Positions 21,991 to 36,100 of a stretch of 64,000 nucleotides of DNA are shown here, in pieces. Where the stretch lies: the NCBI GenBank assembly GCA_024138025.1, contig JAMXBD010000819.1:186001-250000 (forward strand), read 5' to 3'. Within the stretch, counting starts at the first letter, position 1. Each line of letters begins with the position of its first letter. Source of the stretch: Combretum micranthum. Lineage: Eukaryota; Streptophyta; Magnoliopsida; Myrtales; Combretaceae. The notes below the pieces were generated by a model. The model made no database searches and was not told the DNA's origin. It was given only the letters and a program-made list of their open reading frames with translations. The position numbers were made by a program, and so were the translations under genes.

Positions 21991-24900
21991 TGTAAACCCC
22001 CAAAAATTTTCATAATCCTTAAAAATAATTCTAGAAGTATAAATATCTAAAACCCGAAAAAATCAACTTGAGATTAAAACTCAATTCTAGACCGAGTCAA
22101 ATACCGGAAATGAAACCCTAAAACTCAAACCAAGTTAAAACTTAATTCCAAATGAGAACAAAAACGAGTTTTCTCAATCTTGAGAAAACAGGAACCTTTG
22201 AAACGAAATATAAAGTCTAACTAGCTGTTTAATCAACGTCCGTACATCAATTAAATCACCTAACCGTTTTCTAACACGCAAATCAAGACAATATATCCAA
22301 ATAATGATCAACAGCAAAATCTTAAAACCTTCGATAAATTTCAGAAATCATAAATTTCAAATTTTTACCAAAGGTCAAACTGAGTCAACTCATAACCCTA
22401 GACTCGGTTAAACGATTCCGAGAAATAAAAACTATTAAATAATCACAAATAAAATAAAATATAAATTTCGAGCTAAAATTCTAAAACGATCAAGACTCGA
22501 AAATTATACGATCTTACGAATATCTCGACGAAAACGGAAATCAAAACGGAACCCTAAAAGTCAACAAGCCTATAACAAACCCTAATGTTTAAGATCCGGC
22601 AATCCCGCGTTTCCAAACCCTAGAAAACGAAATTAAGTTAATGACCTAGAATAGTTCGTAATAATATAGGGTAACATAAAAATATCAGATTCACGAATTT
22701 CGAGTGACCTTCGGACCTAAACGGGATCGGTTCTCGAAAAGCGTATCCCGGAGCTCGGAATATAAAAAATATTCCGTTTATACCAATAGACTCGTAAAAA
22801 TATAAGTATTCCAAAAATATCAGTTTTAGAATTTTTTGGTAGATAAAAATTACAGATATCGCATTATTACGCGTATTTTTATTACTACCGGTACTTTAAT
22901 TGTCTAGTCTACTATTCATAAGTACTTTTCTACTATTATTACTATTCACCTATCTATACTTTTTCATACACCTATTCTTACACCTACATATCTATTTTCT
23001 TACTTTTTTCATTTCCAACACAACTTTAATCACATCAAACTTTACACATTACTTCTTTATTACACAAACAAATAAAATAAAATCAATTTCTCCCCTCTAA
23101 TATAGCAAAACCGGCGCCCCCTCTTGTCCCTTCCAACAATTAAATTTTCTTTTTCAAATTATTTTATTACATCTAAATTTCACTCCAAAAATTCTATAAA
23201 TACCCCCTTCCTCTTTCATTCTTTCACACAATTCATTTCACTACCAAAACTCTCTCAAAATTTCTCCACAAATTCTTCTTCAAGAATTCTCTCTACCAAA
23301 ACTCTCTCAAACCAATTCCTCACAAAAATCATCTCTCATACATAAACTATCAATCACATATCACTACTCACATAATACCCATTTCCTTCACCACCTTCAT
23401 TACCTCTTACATACCTTAGGTAAATATTTCTTCCATCTATTATTCATCCATGTCATGTAACTTAACATGACTATGGTGTTGTTTTGAAACTCATATGAGT
23501 AGTAAAAGCAACAACATGTTCATGTTTTGTTCTTGTACATAAGCTTCTTATTTTATTATGTTGTTATTATTATTGTTATTATAATTATGTATACTATGTA
23601 TATATATTTATTTAGAGCATATAAGCTCATTTGTTATTTATTTACATTCAAGTTATGCAATTTATTTATTTTGTGCAATTATTAAGACTTGTCTTTCTAG
23701 TCTTAGACTTGTCCATATCAAGTCAAAACAATCTTTTTATTTATTTTTCTTAATCTTTCGGGACTAGTCCATTCTTAGTCCCGGGATGCCTTGATGAAGC
23801 TAAGGCTCCAATACGTGATCGGGATTCCTTGATGAAGTTAAGGTTCACAATGCTTGATTTTTTATTTTCTTACTCATTAATTAATTTTAGTATTTTCTTA
23901 TGTTCTTATTATTTTATATGCTCATGATACTTGCATTTGCATAATGTTAATGTCTCAACTAGAAAAAAAAAATAGAATCTTGTAAACTCAAAGCTAAGTT
24001 TCCAATTATATGATTTACCACAAAAACATGAAGTTATTGTCAACAACCTAGAAATAGAATAGTACAAGTTTTCTCAAGTTTTCTTAAATAACAAAGATAG
24101 TTTTACCAAAGAAAACATAAATAAATATTTTCCTTGTATTTTATGGTAATCTAAGTTTTTAGAAAAATAAATCGTTAATATCGAAAGTTTAAGACTTAAA
24201 ATTCTTTTCTAAACTAAGGAACAAACTAGTTTTCAAAGTTAAGACAAAAATCAACTCATCAAGTTATGAACCCACTTAGGAAGAATAATGATTTTCAAAT
24301 TTCTAAAAGAAGGAACTAATTTTCAAAGGAATATAAATGAGGTAAGATTTATAATAATGGATTATATAAAAATGATTCTTTTCAAAAGAAATGAAAGAAC
24401 AAGTTTTGGAAAGCAAAAGCTTATATTTTAGAAATGAATATAGAAGACAAAATTCATTTTCTAAAACCATCCTAAATACAAAATTATAAAAAGGTTTTGA
24501 ACAACCTAATATACTTTTGATAAAAATAGATCTTTTATCACTAGAAGCGAAAATTTATGAAAAACTAAGGTTAAAAGGAAAATTTACTTGTTTTGGAAAA
24601 GGAAATGAAGAAAATAAAATAAGAATATACTCATTTATAACAACCTAGTAAAAATATAAAGTTTCTTTAAATACTTGAAAAGAAAATTTCGAAGTTAAAG
24701 TTTAAATGAATTGTTTTATGAGAAATTGTTGAGACACTACCATTGAGATTTTTGCATATAAAGTGAGCATACCTATATATTCAAAAGTGTTTATCAAATA
24801 TATATTTATATTATTACAAAAGGATTTTCTTTAAAATGAAGTTGAGTTAGAAAATGGATTTTTGCAAAAGTTTAGAAAATTCGTTTTAAATATGTACCTG

Positions 24901-26296
24901 ACCTTTTCAGAACCCAAATGACCTTTTATGACCAAGATAAGTTTAGAAATGGATAGAACTTTTTGAATAGGTAGAAAACGGTATATCATATGCGAAATTC
25001 CGAGTTAAAATGAGCAAGTTATGGCCATTTAAGTTGGAATTTCTTCTTATACGATTTTACCGCGATTTTAAGTAAAGTTTAGAATCTCCAAGAATAGAAA
25101 TTCATGAAAGACTTATCCCGGGTATTTCTTTTGTCTAGGTGACGAAGGATAGAATACCCTACCCAAGTAATTACTACGACTAAGAAGATAGCGAAATGGA
25201 CGAGTGTGTTATTCCTCTAAATTCGTTACTTGCTTGTGCTTGTAAAGTAGTAGCATTAGTATACTAGAAAAGATAAAAATGATATATTTGGGGATTTCGG
25301 GATTATATATATGATTCTATGTTTATGCGTGAATTGAGAATTAAGAATATCGCAACTTCGATCTGCTTGTTTAAATAATTTTGTTTACTTACTTGTATGA
25401 TTGTTTATTGTTGCTAAATTGATTGATCGCCCCTAATAAACCTTAATAAGGTTTGACCTAAGAACAATAAAACGTTCACGCATAGCATCCATCGAGTCAC
25501 ATCTATTTCTGAAGGCTGCTACTCCTACGCGTAGAGTTGGATTGGCTGTGATCGTGCGGTGCCACGGGCCATGTTCCTTCCTGGAGAATCCAAATCGCTC
25601 GGGAAAGCGACTCTAGGTTCGGAGCCGAGCCAACCGAACGCTGTGGGTGAGGACCTGGGGACTAGCAGTAGAAGGTCGAGGACCTTCAACCCCGATTCCC
25701 TAACCTTTGATACGGAGGGGTAAATCCGTTCTATATAGGTTTCCGGATGACTATATATATTCGCGTAATCATGTGATTGTTGCATTGTATGCATAGCATA
25801 TGTGTGATTAAATAAATAAACTTGTTTGAAAATATGGTGCGAATGAAAAGGAATATCTCACTAAGCTAGTTGTAGCTTATACCCCTATAGATTTTGTTGA
25901 AACAGGTATATTCGTGGATTAAATTTGAGGATCATGACATTAAGGAAGTCATGGACGGATGATTAAGGATATGGAATCATACGATGAAGAAATTTTGTAA
26001 GGTTCTTTATATGTGCTAACCTATATGATTAGGGACGTATATTTATTTGAAGATAATAGAAGAATATGCCTTAAGAATTGAAATGTGATATGCTTATGTT
26101 TTATATTAAGTATTCTCTTTGCCTTGTTACTTATTTATTATCAATGTAAATTGCGCTACTCCGATGCGTCCCCTTGGTTGTGATGTACGCCTTGTACATA
26201 ATATGGAAGCCTTTGCATGACTAAGGTAGTCATTCCTAGGCTTTAGTATTATGTACGGCGAACTGCCACGTTTAAGATACCTCTCGGGGCGTGACA
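21991..26296 (+). mobile_element. Long solo LTR, copy 4 (target duplication ACTAT)
   Basis: The element runs from TGTAAACCCCC to CGGGGCGTGACA, with ACTAT at 21986-21990 and 26297-26301. At 4306 bp it is the longest copy. It has TATAAATA at 23195, CCGGCGCCC at 23111, ACGCGT and ACCGGT near 22870-22890, a TTAG/GTAAAT donor-like site at 23420, the conserved block at about 24935-25045 and the hairpin motif at 25857. A GC-rich module (25500-25730) is shared only with copy 7. No retrotransposon domain occurs inside. Its last kilobase is nearly identical to copy 7, while its first 500 bp are much less so. Confidence 0.95.
23195..23202 (+). promoter_or_regulatory. TATA box of long LTR copy 4
   Basis: TATAAATA is followed by CCCCCTTCCTCTTTC. 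CCGGCGCCC lies 84 bp upstream (23111-23119). Downstream, CCTTAG/GTAAAT at 23420 fits a plant 5' splice site. Confidence 0.7.
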
Positions 26297-26301
26297 ACTA
26301 T

Positions 26302-27179
26302 AGTTAGTCGAAATTATAGGATGAAATCTAGGTGGGGTAAGTTTACTTGCTATTTAGTAATGGAATCTAGGACTAGAAGTGGATTAACGTCTATATTTGA
26401 AACTTAAATGGTTATATTTTTGAACTTGTTGACTTGTATATTCTCTTTCAAAAACTTTGAGAGCCTATTTAATCACTAGTGAAAAGGCATATGAAGTTTA
26501 TCACTTGGTGATTCTTTTAGAACAATATCTATAGAAATTTATGCGCTAATTGAATAGTAAGGAGTTTATTGATACAGACGGGCTTTGGTTCCTTAGAAGA
26601 GCGAAGTTAGACCCCACTATTGACTATATAAGACTCTTATTCATGTAAAAAAAATAATAATGATGAGCTAAAAACAAATGGGTAACAACCTGTCATAAGG
26701 GAAAAAGGAAATTATGGAGGCTAAAACATCCCCCTCTAAAGGCTAAAAAATTTTGGAGAGATTTACAAAAAAGGAGAAAATCCAGGGGAAAGATGGATGC
26801 AAACTACTTTCACTCTAGATTATTATACTTAGAGAAATAGTTGAAGAGTTTGTATACTCGTTAATAGGTAGTGAAGTGTAACTGGGTCTCTTTTGCTATT
26901 GTTTGACTTTCTGTTTACTTTATGACTTTGGAATCTTTTGTTAAATGGTAAGGATAAAGTTTAACTTACCTGGATTAGCCTTAGAATTTTGATTCTAGTA
27001 TGTTATTCACATTTACATGGTATGTTTGAGCAATAGGCACGAAGTGAGTCGCTGTGATTTAAAAGAATTAAAGAATGCTATGTAAGCTTCAAGCTTGTGG
27101 AAAATTTTTAGCATATTTTGAGTATATTGTCCTTAGTTGTTTGCTTGAAGATAAGCAAACGGTTAAGTGTAGGGAAGTT
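26302..27179 (+). other. 3' region of the first Athila-like element, second part, with polypurine tract
   Basis: Non-coding sequence that aligns by eye with 37700-38190 and 42440-42930 of the second Athila-like element (for example GATGAAATCTAGGTGGGG, and GAGAAAATCCAGGGGAAAG). It ends in AAGTGTAGGGAAGT directly before the LTR start, the expected plus-strand primer. Confidence 0.65.
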
Positions 27180-28535
27180 TGATAAGTGTCCTAAGACTGT
27201 TAATAATATGTCTTATTGATTATATTTTATACGATATTTTGTTGATCTACTAAAGAAAAAGATACTTATTGAATGGATTGTTCATTTCAGGGCTAAATGA
27301 GAAATAATTGAGCTTTTCAAAGGATTGATGATGAAACAAGTGAAGATTTGATGAACTTTGGAGCTTTTATGGCAAAGTCAGAAGTACACTACAAGGAATA
27401 CACGACTAGTGTATAATTATTAGATAAGAAGGTAAGAATAAATTGGATTTTTAAGGTACACAACCTAAGCATATGAGTGGTGTATGTCGGGGTCATATAC
27501 GATTAATGAGCGAGAATTCTTGCATTTGTTCTAATGTATATGATCCATGTACATAGGTTGTATAGGGGTTGTGTACATTGACAGAATATAAATAGCACTC
27601 TATTATCGTTATTTTTTATATCCAATCATCTGTATTTTATTCCTAAGCCCTAACGAAAGTATTTTAGAGAACTTTTCAAGGGAGAATTGCTGCATGAACA
27701 TCGAAAGTCACAAATGAGTAATTTAAGGGGTTTAATTGATCATGCTATCTCTAAACTCTTCTGGATTTCCTATTTTAATTGTCTATTTCATGGAAGAGTA
27801 TATTTTGTATGCTCTAGGTTTTGAGAAACCCTAAACAATGTTTTGAATTGCTATTGATTAATGAGAAGTTGATGTGTTGAGTTTATTCATGTGATATTAT
27901 TATTCTTGTGATAATTTATGGCCAAGATTATTGCATCTTTGATTCTTGTTAGTTAGAAAGAAATTTCAACTACTAGCATGATCGTCCATGAATAAAGAAT
28001 TTTCATGTTTTATCTAAACGTAAGGAGACTTCAACTTTCTACATTAAATATCTGATCTTAATTAGGGTTTATGAATTTCATGCAATTTTACATTGGCTTT
28101 AGTAAAGAAAGACATTCTAACAATCTCATGTAGAGTTATAAATCAATTAACTTGAAGAGAGTAATTGGTTTAATTAAGAAATCCAGCAATTCAAGACCTA
28201 ACTAATCATCAATTAACTCTTATCATAAGAATTAGGGTTTAGGGTGGATCAAAATCAGGGGCATCATTTGTGATTTGAATTAAAAACCAAGAAAAGTGCT
28301 CATATTGTTAGTTAGGGTTTGTCTAGTAACTAGTTTAATTATAATTAGTGAATAAGTATAATCAATTAATAAGTTAAGCTAGATAGTAGTAAAAGGGTAA
28401 TACTAGTACTTGCCCATAGATCCTTAAAGACGACACCTAAGATTAATTCTATATTGCAAGATAGGTATGCTTGCTTTTGCTAGATCGTAGGATTGAAATG
28501 AGTTTTATTTTACTATCTTGATATGATCTACATCA
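27180..28535 (+). mobile_element. 3' LTR of the first Athila-like element
   Basis: It starts TGATAAGTGTCC after the polypurine tract, has TATAAATA at 27587-27594, and ends near GATCTACATCA. It carries TACAC/GTGTA inverted modules at 27390-27580 like those of the internal leader. The length (1356 bp) agrees with the homologous LTR of the second element after nested insertions are removed (about 1410 bp). The 3' boundary is inferred from CATCA and the change to ORF-like sequence just after. Confidence 0.7.
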
Positions 28536-29655
28536 AGGTTATACATTAAGGAGGGAATTCAAACTGAAGAATTCAGGAGATTAACTAGTAGTTAGCTAAA
28601 GGGAGCTACACAAATTGATTATTGGAAGGTGCTATGTGACCAGGACCTAGAGTACTATCCTTTAAGGTCTAAGGCTGCTTCCGTGGAAAATGTCAACTAC
28701 ATGGTTATCCATTGGATGTTGGCCAACATAATAGAAGCCAAAAAGAGCAACATGGGAGTAGTGAAAAACTTCAAGTTGTTCTTCATTTAGAGTATTGTAA
28801 CTCACTACAAATCAATGTAGGAGTTGAGCTAGCTCGCTAGCTTTATCTATCACACCTCGATTTAACTCAAGGTGCATTCAGTCTGCTACGCATAACGCTT
28901 AGGCGTTATATGCTAAGGCTAACGTAGGCTACAGTTTATTGTGATCGTTGCTAAACAAATTTTAGATTTTGAAATCGTTGCATTAGTTTGTAAGAACAAC
29001 TAGAAAGTCGCAGGAGAAAATAAATTTCTCAAAACATTTTTCTAATAAGCTACTCCAAAGAGTAGACCAACATATATATATATATGTATATATAACAGTA
29101 TTATACCACCAGATATTTCAAAATAAAGAGCTTCAAGTATCTCAAAATACAAACCATAGGCTTACAGATAGGCCCTTATTAAAGCACAAGTTTGACAGTA
29201 AAATTTATAAAATAGGAATAAGATAACAATCCAGTAGATCCTAATCACTCCATTCATCAAGATACTCTTCGAAGTCCATGCAATACCCCATGTAGTCATA
29301 AGTATCATCATTAGAATCATCAACACCTGAAAAAGAATGGAATAAGCCGAAGCCCAGTATGACAGCAACACAAGCACACACAAAATAGGCACACATATCT
29401 GTTTTAAATGCAATGCAACGATCAACAATTTATATATTTAAATTAAAGTTGAGCAAACAATAGTGGAGCACTCACACTCCGGCAACACATTGGGAACCTG
29501 GGGGTCCTGAGAAGTAGCAACTGCTCAGGTAGTTGGTATAGGCAGCCCAAATACCTATATCCCCTATAGGATCATTTAGTAAATAGCCTCATCTAAGGAT
29601 TACAGCCATTACTCATCTTTATCCATATTAGTTCATTGTGATTAAGCAGAGTAAC

Positions 29656-32600
29656 TGTCACGCCCCAAAGGGTATCCTAAACGTAATAGTCTGCCACACT
29701 CAATATTAAAGCTTAAGCATGACAACCTTAGTCATTCCCAAAAGCTTTGATATTGAGTATAAGGCGTGCTCTCACAAATTTAGAGGACCATACTTTGAAA
29801 TATGAAGCTTAAGAAGATATAATAACAAATTAAGAAAGGAAAATCACAATATTCATTCATTCATAATAATTGTTTTACAAGTCTTAGGGGCATTCCCCGC
29901 CCAAAATAACTACAATTTATTACAAGAAATTTTCTATGAAGTCTACATCTAAACTAATGCTAAACTTCATCTAAAAATTCCATAACCAAAAAGGGAAATA
30001 CCTGGCTGCAGGGTCCACGTGGCCTTAACCACAAATAGCTAAACTGCAAAAGATATATATAGGGGTATAAGCTAACAAGCTTAGTGAGAATTGTTTCCAT
30101 AAGCAAATTCTTGTGTAGCTAAATTCAAACAAGTTATTTAAGCATTCAAGTGAAATGCAACATACACGTGAGCAAGCAAGGTATATAGCTTTCTGGGAAC
30201 TATATGTTGAATGGATTTATGCCATCCATTCTGGGTTTGGTAATAAGTAATCTCAAAATGAGTAGTTTTAATTAAGTTATGCTTTTGATCATTATCGCCA
30301 AGCATATTAAGTCTACTCGGGTTGAGCCATGCTTTCGGATTACCACCAAGCATAGGTTTAATTCCATGTCACCAAGCAATCGCTTTCGATTATAGCCGCC
30401 AAGTGCTGCTTTCGACCGTGTTACTATCCTTTTCACCCAAGGATAATAACCCCATGTAATGTGACTCACTTCGTGTATGCATGAATTAATTTACTTAAGA
30501 TATCATAGCATCATTATTATTAATTTTGAAGTGGTCATAGAATCTCAGACATATCAAGTTCTATACTAAAACAAACGATTACTTACAATCAATTCCCACC
30601 TCGATATTCTTAGAATTCTTTCAACAATTTTACATACATATCAATTTATCTTTTCTTAAATCTAATGTAACTAAACTACAAGCATAATCAAGTATAGTAA
30701 TTAAGGAAATAAACTCACGTTGCCATAGTAATACTTCTTCTAAATGGATGAGTCAATCAAACAATCCACTTAGTCGAAATAATCCTCGGGATATAAGTAT
30801 TCTTCCTCGGGATCACTTAGTCAAGAAAAATACCCGAAATGAGTATTTCTTGATAACTATTTTGAAATTTGACAAAACCATGTCATAAGAACATCAAAAT
30901 TCGTGTAGAAGATAATTCCAACTTAAAATGGCAATAATTTGGTTAATTTTAATTTAGAATTGCGCATATAATATATCGATTTCTACCTATTCGAAAAGAT
31001 ATATCTATTTATAAAACTATTTTCATCAAACTAGGTTAATTAAGCTTCGAAACAGTGGCGATCAGATTCACCACGAATTTTCCCATCCCAAAAGCATTTG
31101 TTTCAAACATCAAATCATTCAAATATTACTTTGATAGATACTTAGTTATTTATATAGTTGAGAAATTCCTTTTTATAGATATATAGCTCATATTTCATCA
31201 ATGATCAAGTATTTGTTGTCCAACCAAATTTTTTTAGGAAAAACAATGCTAGTTAAAAATTTAGAAAGTCATAGTTTACAAGAAATCCTTTTTGTAAATC
31301 CTTAAAAATGAATATTTTGATTCTTTTGTTTTTAAAAAAATATTTTATGTTTATCTTACTATAAAAAAATAAATTTCTCTATTTTTCCTTTTCGAAACTT
31401 TCAATATTAGTGTCACTTTTCCTATTGTTTTCTTATACAATTTTTCTTTGACCATTACTTGAAAAATCTTGGTTTGAAAAGTCTCATTCCCCTTTTTATG
31501 GAGTTTCCTTTATATTATGTTTTTATGTAAAACATTTTAGTATCAAACGTCATCTTTTTTTGGAAAACAATTTAACAAAGGTAGCTTCAAAATTATAGTG
31601 AGTTCTTCTTACAGTTTTGAAAAGAATTGATTTACTTTGATTAAATCATAAATTCTAAATTTCATATAGAACCATTCTTAAGTGATAAAATCTGCTTTTT
31701 GCAAAAAGCATATTTGAAGCTTTTAAGCTTAGCAACAATCTTTATGTGCATAATCATGAGAATCATAGCAAGCAAATATAACATAATGAATAATAAATAA
31801 AGTCAAGTATGGAGTTTTAGCCTCTTCAAAGCTCCCGGGACTAACAAATAGACTAATCCCAAAAAGAAAAGAAAATTGTTTTGACTTGATGAGGATAAAT
31901 CTAATACTAGAGACTAGTCTTAACACAACATGAAATAAATAAATTGCAAAGAAAGAAAAATAAATAAATTACTTTGCATGAAAGTAAATAAATTACAAGT
32001 GAGCTTATATGCTCTAAAGAATATATATATATATATGTAGATACTTAATTATATTTAGTTAAACATATATAAGAAGTTAACATAATGTTAACATAATATT
32101 AACAATAATATGTGCAAAACATAATAACAACATAAAAATAAAGAAATAGAATTTCATGAACAAGAACAATGCATGAATATAGTGTAGCTTCCATAATAAT
32201 AAGTTTAAAAAACTCATACCATGGTCATGTAAAGTAACATGATATGGTAGAAAGAAACATGAAAAGAAAATTTTTACCTAAAGAGGATTTTTGGAGTAAT
32301 TTGTGTGAATGGGTTTTGTGTATGTAGAAGGGGTATGAGAGTATTTGAAAGAGTGTTTAGAGAGAGTTTTGAGATGAAAATTTTGGAGAGTTATGGTAGT
32401 GATTTTGTCGGTAGTAGATGTGTGAATGAAGTGAAAGAGGAGGGGGATATTTATAGGAAAATGAGGAGTGAATTTATGTGATTTAAAATAATTAAAAAAG
32501 AAAAATATATGAGTAAAATTGGGAGGGAGGCGCCGGCCATGGGGAGTGAGAGAGGGAGAGATGTGATTTTTTTGTATTTTTGTTAATTAAAAGAAATAAT

Positions 32601-33159
32601 ATGTAAGGTAGAGATGATATAAAGTTATGACAAATATAAAAAGTAAAGATAATAGGTGTATAGAGTGTAAGAGTATGTGTTAGAAAAAGTAGAAATAAAT
32701 GAATAGTATAGAATAATAATGAATAGTATAATATAAAGTATATGTGGCTAATAAAGCACGGGCAGTAAGAAATTACGCGTATAAATGCGACATATGATAT
32801 TTTTATATACCGAAAAATTATAAAACTGATATTCTTGAAAACCTTATATTTTTACGAGTCTAACGGTATATCCGGAATATTTTTATTATTCCAAGCCTCA
32901 AGACACGTTTTTTAAAAACTGTATCCGTTTGGTTTCAAAACGATTTGGGGTTTTACTAATATGATGTTTTTAAGCTTTCTTATGTTATTATGAACTATTC
33001 TACATACTAATATCTTAATAACTTACTTAGGTTGTGAACACGGGATTACCGGACTTATCCTCGTTACGTCTAACTAAGGTTTTGTTCACTTTAGGGTTTC
33101 CGATTAACCTTCCGATTAGGGTTTAAGCTTAACCAATCGTAAAACTTTATGGGTTTACG
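29656..33159 (-). mobile_element. Long solo LTR, copy 5 (target duplication GTAAC)
   Basis: On the plus strand it runs from TGTCACGCCCC to GGGTTTACG, with GTAAC at 29651-29655 and 33160-33164. The last base is G where CA is expected, one transition. Length is 3504 bp. On its sense strand it has TATAAATA (32455-32448), GGCGCCGGCC (32529-32538), ACGCGT near 32776, a donor-like GT at 32277, the conserved block at about 30905-31025 and the hairpin motif at 30061-30089. It lies inside the solo LTR 28848-36390. Confidence 0.92.
32448..32455 (-). promoter_or_regulatory. TATA box of long LTR copy 5
   Basis: Minus strand TATAAATA followed by TCCCCC. GGCGCCGGCC lies about 80 bp upstream on the same strand. 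TTTAG/GTAAAA follows about 170 bp downstream. Confidence 0.65.
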
Positions 33160-36100
33160 GTAACAGAGCCCATATATTAAACTACTGAATACAACTTCTT
33201 TCTAATATGAATAAAGATTATCCCGATATCATTCCCCCTATCAGCTACTCACCGAGCCACTGATAACCATCATTTGTCCAATGTCAATGGTAGGGGTTAG
33301 CTTAAGCGCCTAACTACCGTGCTGGCATCACCTAGTAAGGTTGTTGCCCCTCGGAATGGGTTAAACGACCACGCATAAGCAGTAAGCAATTATTAAGGCC
33401 GTCCATAAGTATTAATTGATTTAGGATGCTTATCCTAACAAGCAACACACAAGTTATTGCGTACCTAAGACAAAATTTGTATTCCAAACAAATAGAAGAT
33501 GGAATAGGAGTTAAAGCAAGCGGTAGACTCCTAACAGATATCTGCTTAAAAGATCGATTCATATAAGCATTTAAATCAATTATGGTTTATATCCAACTCA
33601 CATAAAATACTTATGTTTCTAGTGAATATTCATTTGAAACAACATATTCACCTTATTATACTCATAGTCTATCTTAAGTCAATTACCAATTAATACAGTC
33701 TTATAGGGGTTCACTTGCTTGAGTAATAGTTAAGTGTAAATTATTGGCTTTTAAGGAATTTTACTAAGCCAATATTAGTTAATAAGCCTACATATCTGGC
33801 CAAGTTGGATAGAATCAATCAGTCAAGTCTACTGAACTTATTTTATGCTAATTAGGTCATTAAACAGTATTTTAAATAACATATCCTATGTTAAATCTAA
33901 TAAAATTTTATCAAGTAAGATAACTTGTTTAAATATATTATTATTTTATTTATATCATTTATAATATATTTTTACATCTGAATATATAATAGAATTTAAA
34001 CTAGTTTTACTATTATGTTTATATTATGTTAAAATGTCATATTTATTCCTTTTTATTAAATAAATTATTAAAATCAAAATAATTTAATTATTTATCTTAG
34101 AATTCATTTATTAATATGAAAATATATTTTACATTTTTAATTGAATCAAATTTCCTAAAATTCCAATATTGTTATTTCCTATAGAGAATTAGTGCGCACC
34201 CAAACTTTAATAAATCGGTTTACTATCTTAAACTCGGGTTATTGAGCTCAAATTTTTATGTAGACTACCTAACATATGTTAACATGATCATAAGTTCACT
34301 TGGCCTAAATAATTAGTCAATTAGGGTTTTAATTTCAATTTTATCTAATCTGGTCGGAAACAGGCGACAGCACTGGCAACCGATCGGTTCGATCAATTTT
34401 GACCATTAACCCGACCGGTTATTGGCCTGTTTTTTACACCACATTAAATTAGACTTCTTAAGATTTCAAACCATTATATTTTCACCCAAAAAGAAGATTA
34501 AAAAGTCTCCTGTTCATCCATAAACATTCACATCATCGCTGTTGGCCGAACACTGTTTTACCATGTTTTGCTATTTTGTAATTTAATTTTTTAAATAGTA
34601 AATATATTTTAAAAATCACGAAAATTTACATTTTGAATATAGACATGTTATACTATCACTTTTATAAATTTCATCCAAAAATAAATTCATTTAATATTTT
34701 ATTTAAATTTGATAATCCAAGCTATCCAGACTGATATATATGCATAGAAATTGATTTTTTAGCATATTTAAATCATCTAAAACATGTTTATTCTATTTTT
34801 TATTATCTAGTATATTCTTAGATTTATATTTTAAAATTTAAATAAAAAATTATAGCTCAAATCATCCTTATCAACACAAATTTATCCAATTTCCAGCCTA
34901 TGTCAAAACACACATACATGCATATACTTCATGATTTTGTTTGACAATTTCAGCTCAACAAACATAATAATATATCCATACATATATATACATATTCCAA
35001 CACACATGTGTATATATATATATATAAACTTGCACAATTTCACTAAATCAACAACATATATATATATATGTTCATTTAGGTTTTCATGCATATATACATA
35101 TATTGATCAATAATTAAATCTAAGTTTGTTTTTAGTAATTTACATGAATATATATATCATACACATAATCAAACATATTAATTACAATCACTTACTTGAA
35201 TTAGCAAAATCAATCAAATCATTGCCTCTACTACTACTACTTCTACCTCTCAAGGATTGATGAAGCTTTTTCAAGCTTATTTTTCCCTAAATTCAATATT
35301 ATTTCTAGTCTTCAATTCCACCTAATAAATTGATTGAAATAGAGGTTAGATTAATAGAATAAAAGAGGATATTAAGAGGTATAAACTTACCTCTTGTGTC
35401 CTTGGTTGATAGAAGAGTTTTTGTGTATTTTTTAGGAGATTTTTTTGAGTGTTTTGAGAGACAATATGAGAGAAATGGGCTACTGAAAATGAGGCATGAA
35501 TTAGGGTCTTCTAAACCCTATATTTATATTAATTCATGTTATGTAATTTCTATTAGGTTTAGAGGCTTTTTGGTCATTTTTTTTAATATTGAGGGTATTT
35601 TAGTTTTTTTCTAGATGTAGAAAACTTCAAGAGTTGGTTAAGGTTATTTTATTCTTTTTACTTGTTAGATTTTTCTAGGCTCTAAGGTTTTTGTTGGATA
35701 TGTGTGTGTACATGATAAATGTATGCTGCCATGGGCTTTTGGCTTGATTCATGGGTCTTATGTTGATGGGTTTGGACTTAAGTCAATCGAGTTGGATTTT
35801 CATGTGTTAGAATGGGCTTTGAATCATGAGCTTTTGAGCTTTTAGAATTAACTTTAAGAAGTGAGAAAAGGAATTGGATAATTGGCATTGGAATTTAAGT
35901 TTAGAAATTCTAATTTGAAGAAAAATTGATATCTCACTTGAATTTTGGGTTTTAGGAACTTAAGAATTGAGATTTGAATGAAAATATTTAGTTTTAAATT
36001 TCTAAGATTTAAGGAGTTAAAATTTCGGTTCAAATGGCTAAATTGATGATTTAAGGGTTTATGCAATTGAACTTGACAAAAAGAATTTGGTTCAATAATT

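Larger units (their letters stand above)
16765..28535 (+). mobile_element. Internally deleted Athila-like element (first of two)
   Basis: The order is gag end and protease (16765-19259, interrupted by a SIRE-like solo LTR), a short pol-end remnant, a repeat-rich leader (19680-20160), an acidic ORF remnant (21022-21327), a 3' region, long LTR copy 4 (21991-26296), more 3' region, a polypurine tract and a 3' LTR (27180-28535). RT, RNase H and integrase are absent, so it is non-autonomous. The 5' boundary is unclear: Athila coding sequence begins about 90 bp after a Tat primer site with no Athila 5' LTR between. Its 3' region and LTR match those of the second Athila-like element downstream. Confidence 0.75.

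Noticed and set aside
34903..35113. Open frames on both strands
   Set aside because: They are made by TA-rich simple repeats (CATATATATATA) within the solo LTR 28848-36390.
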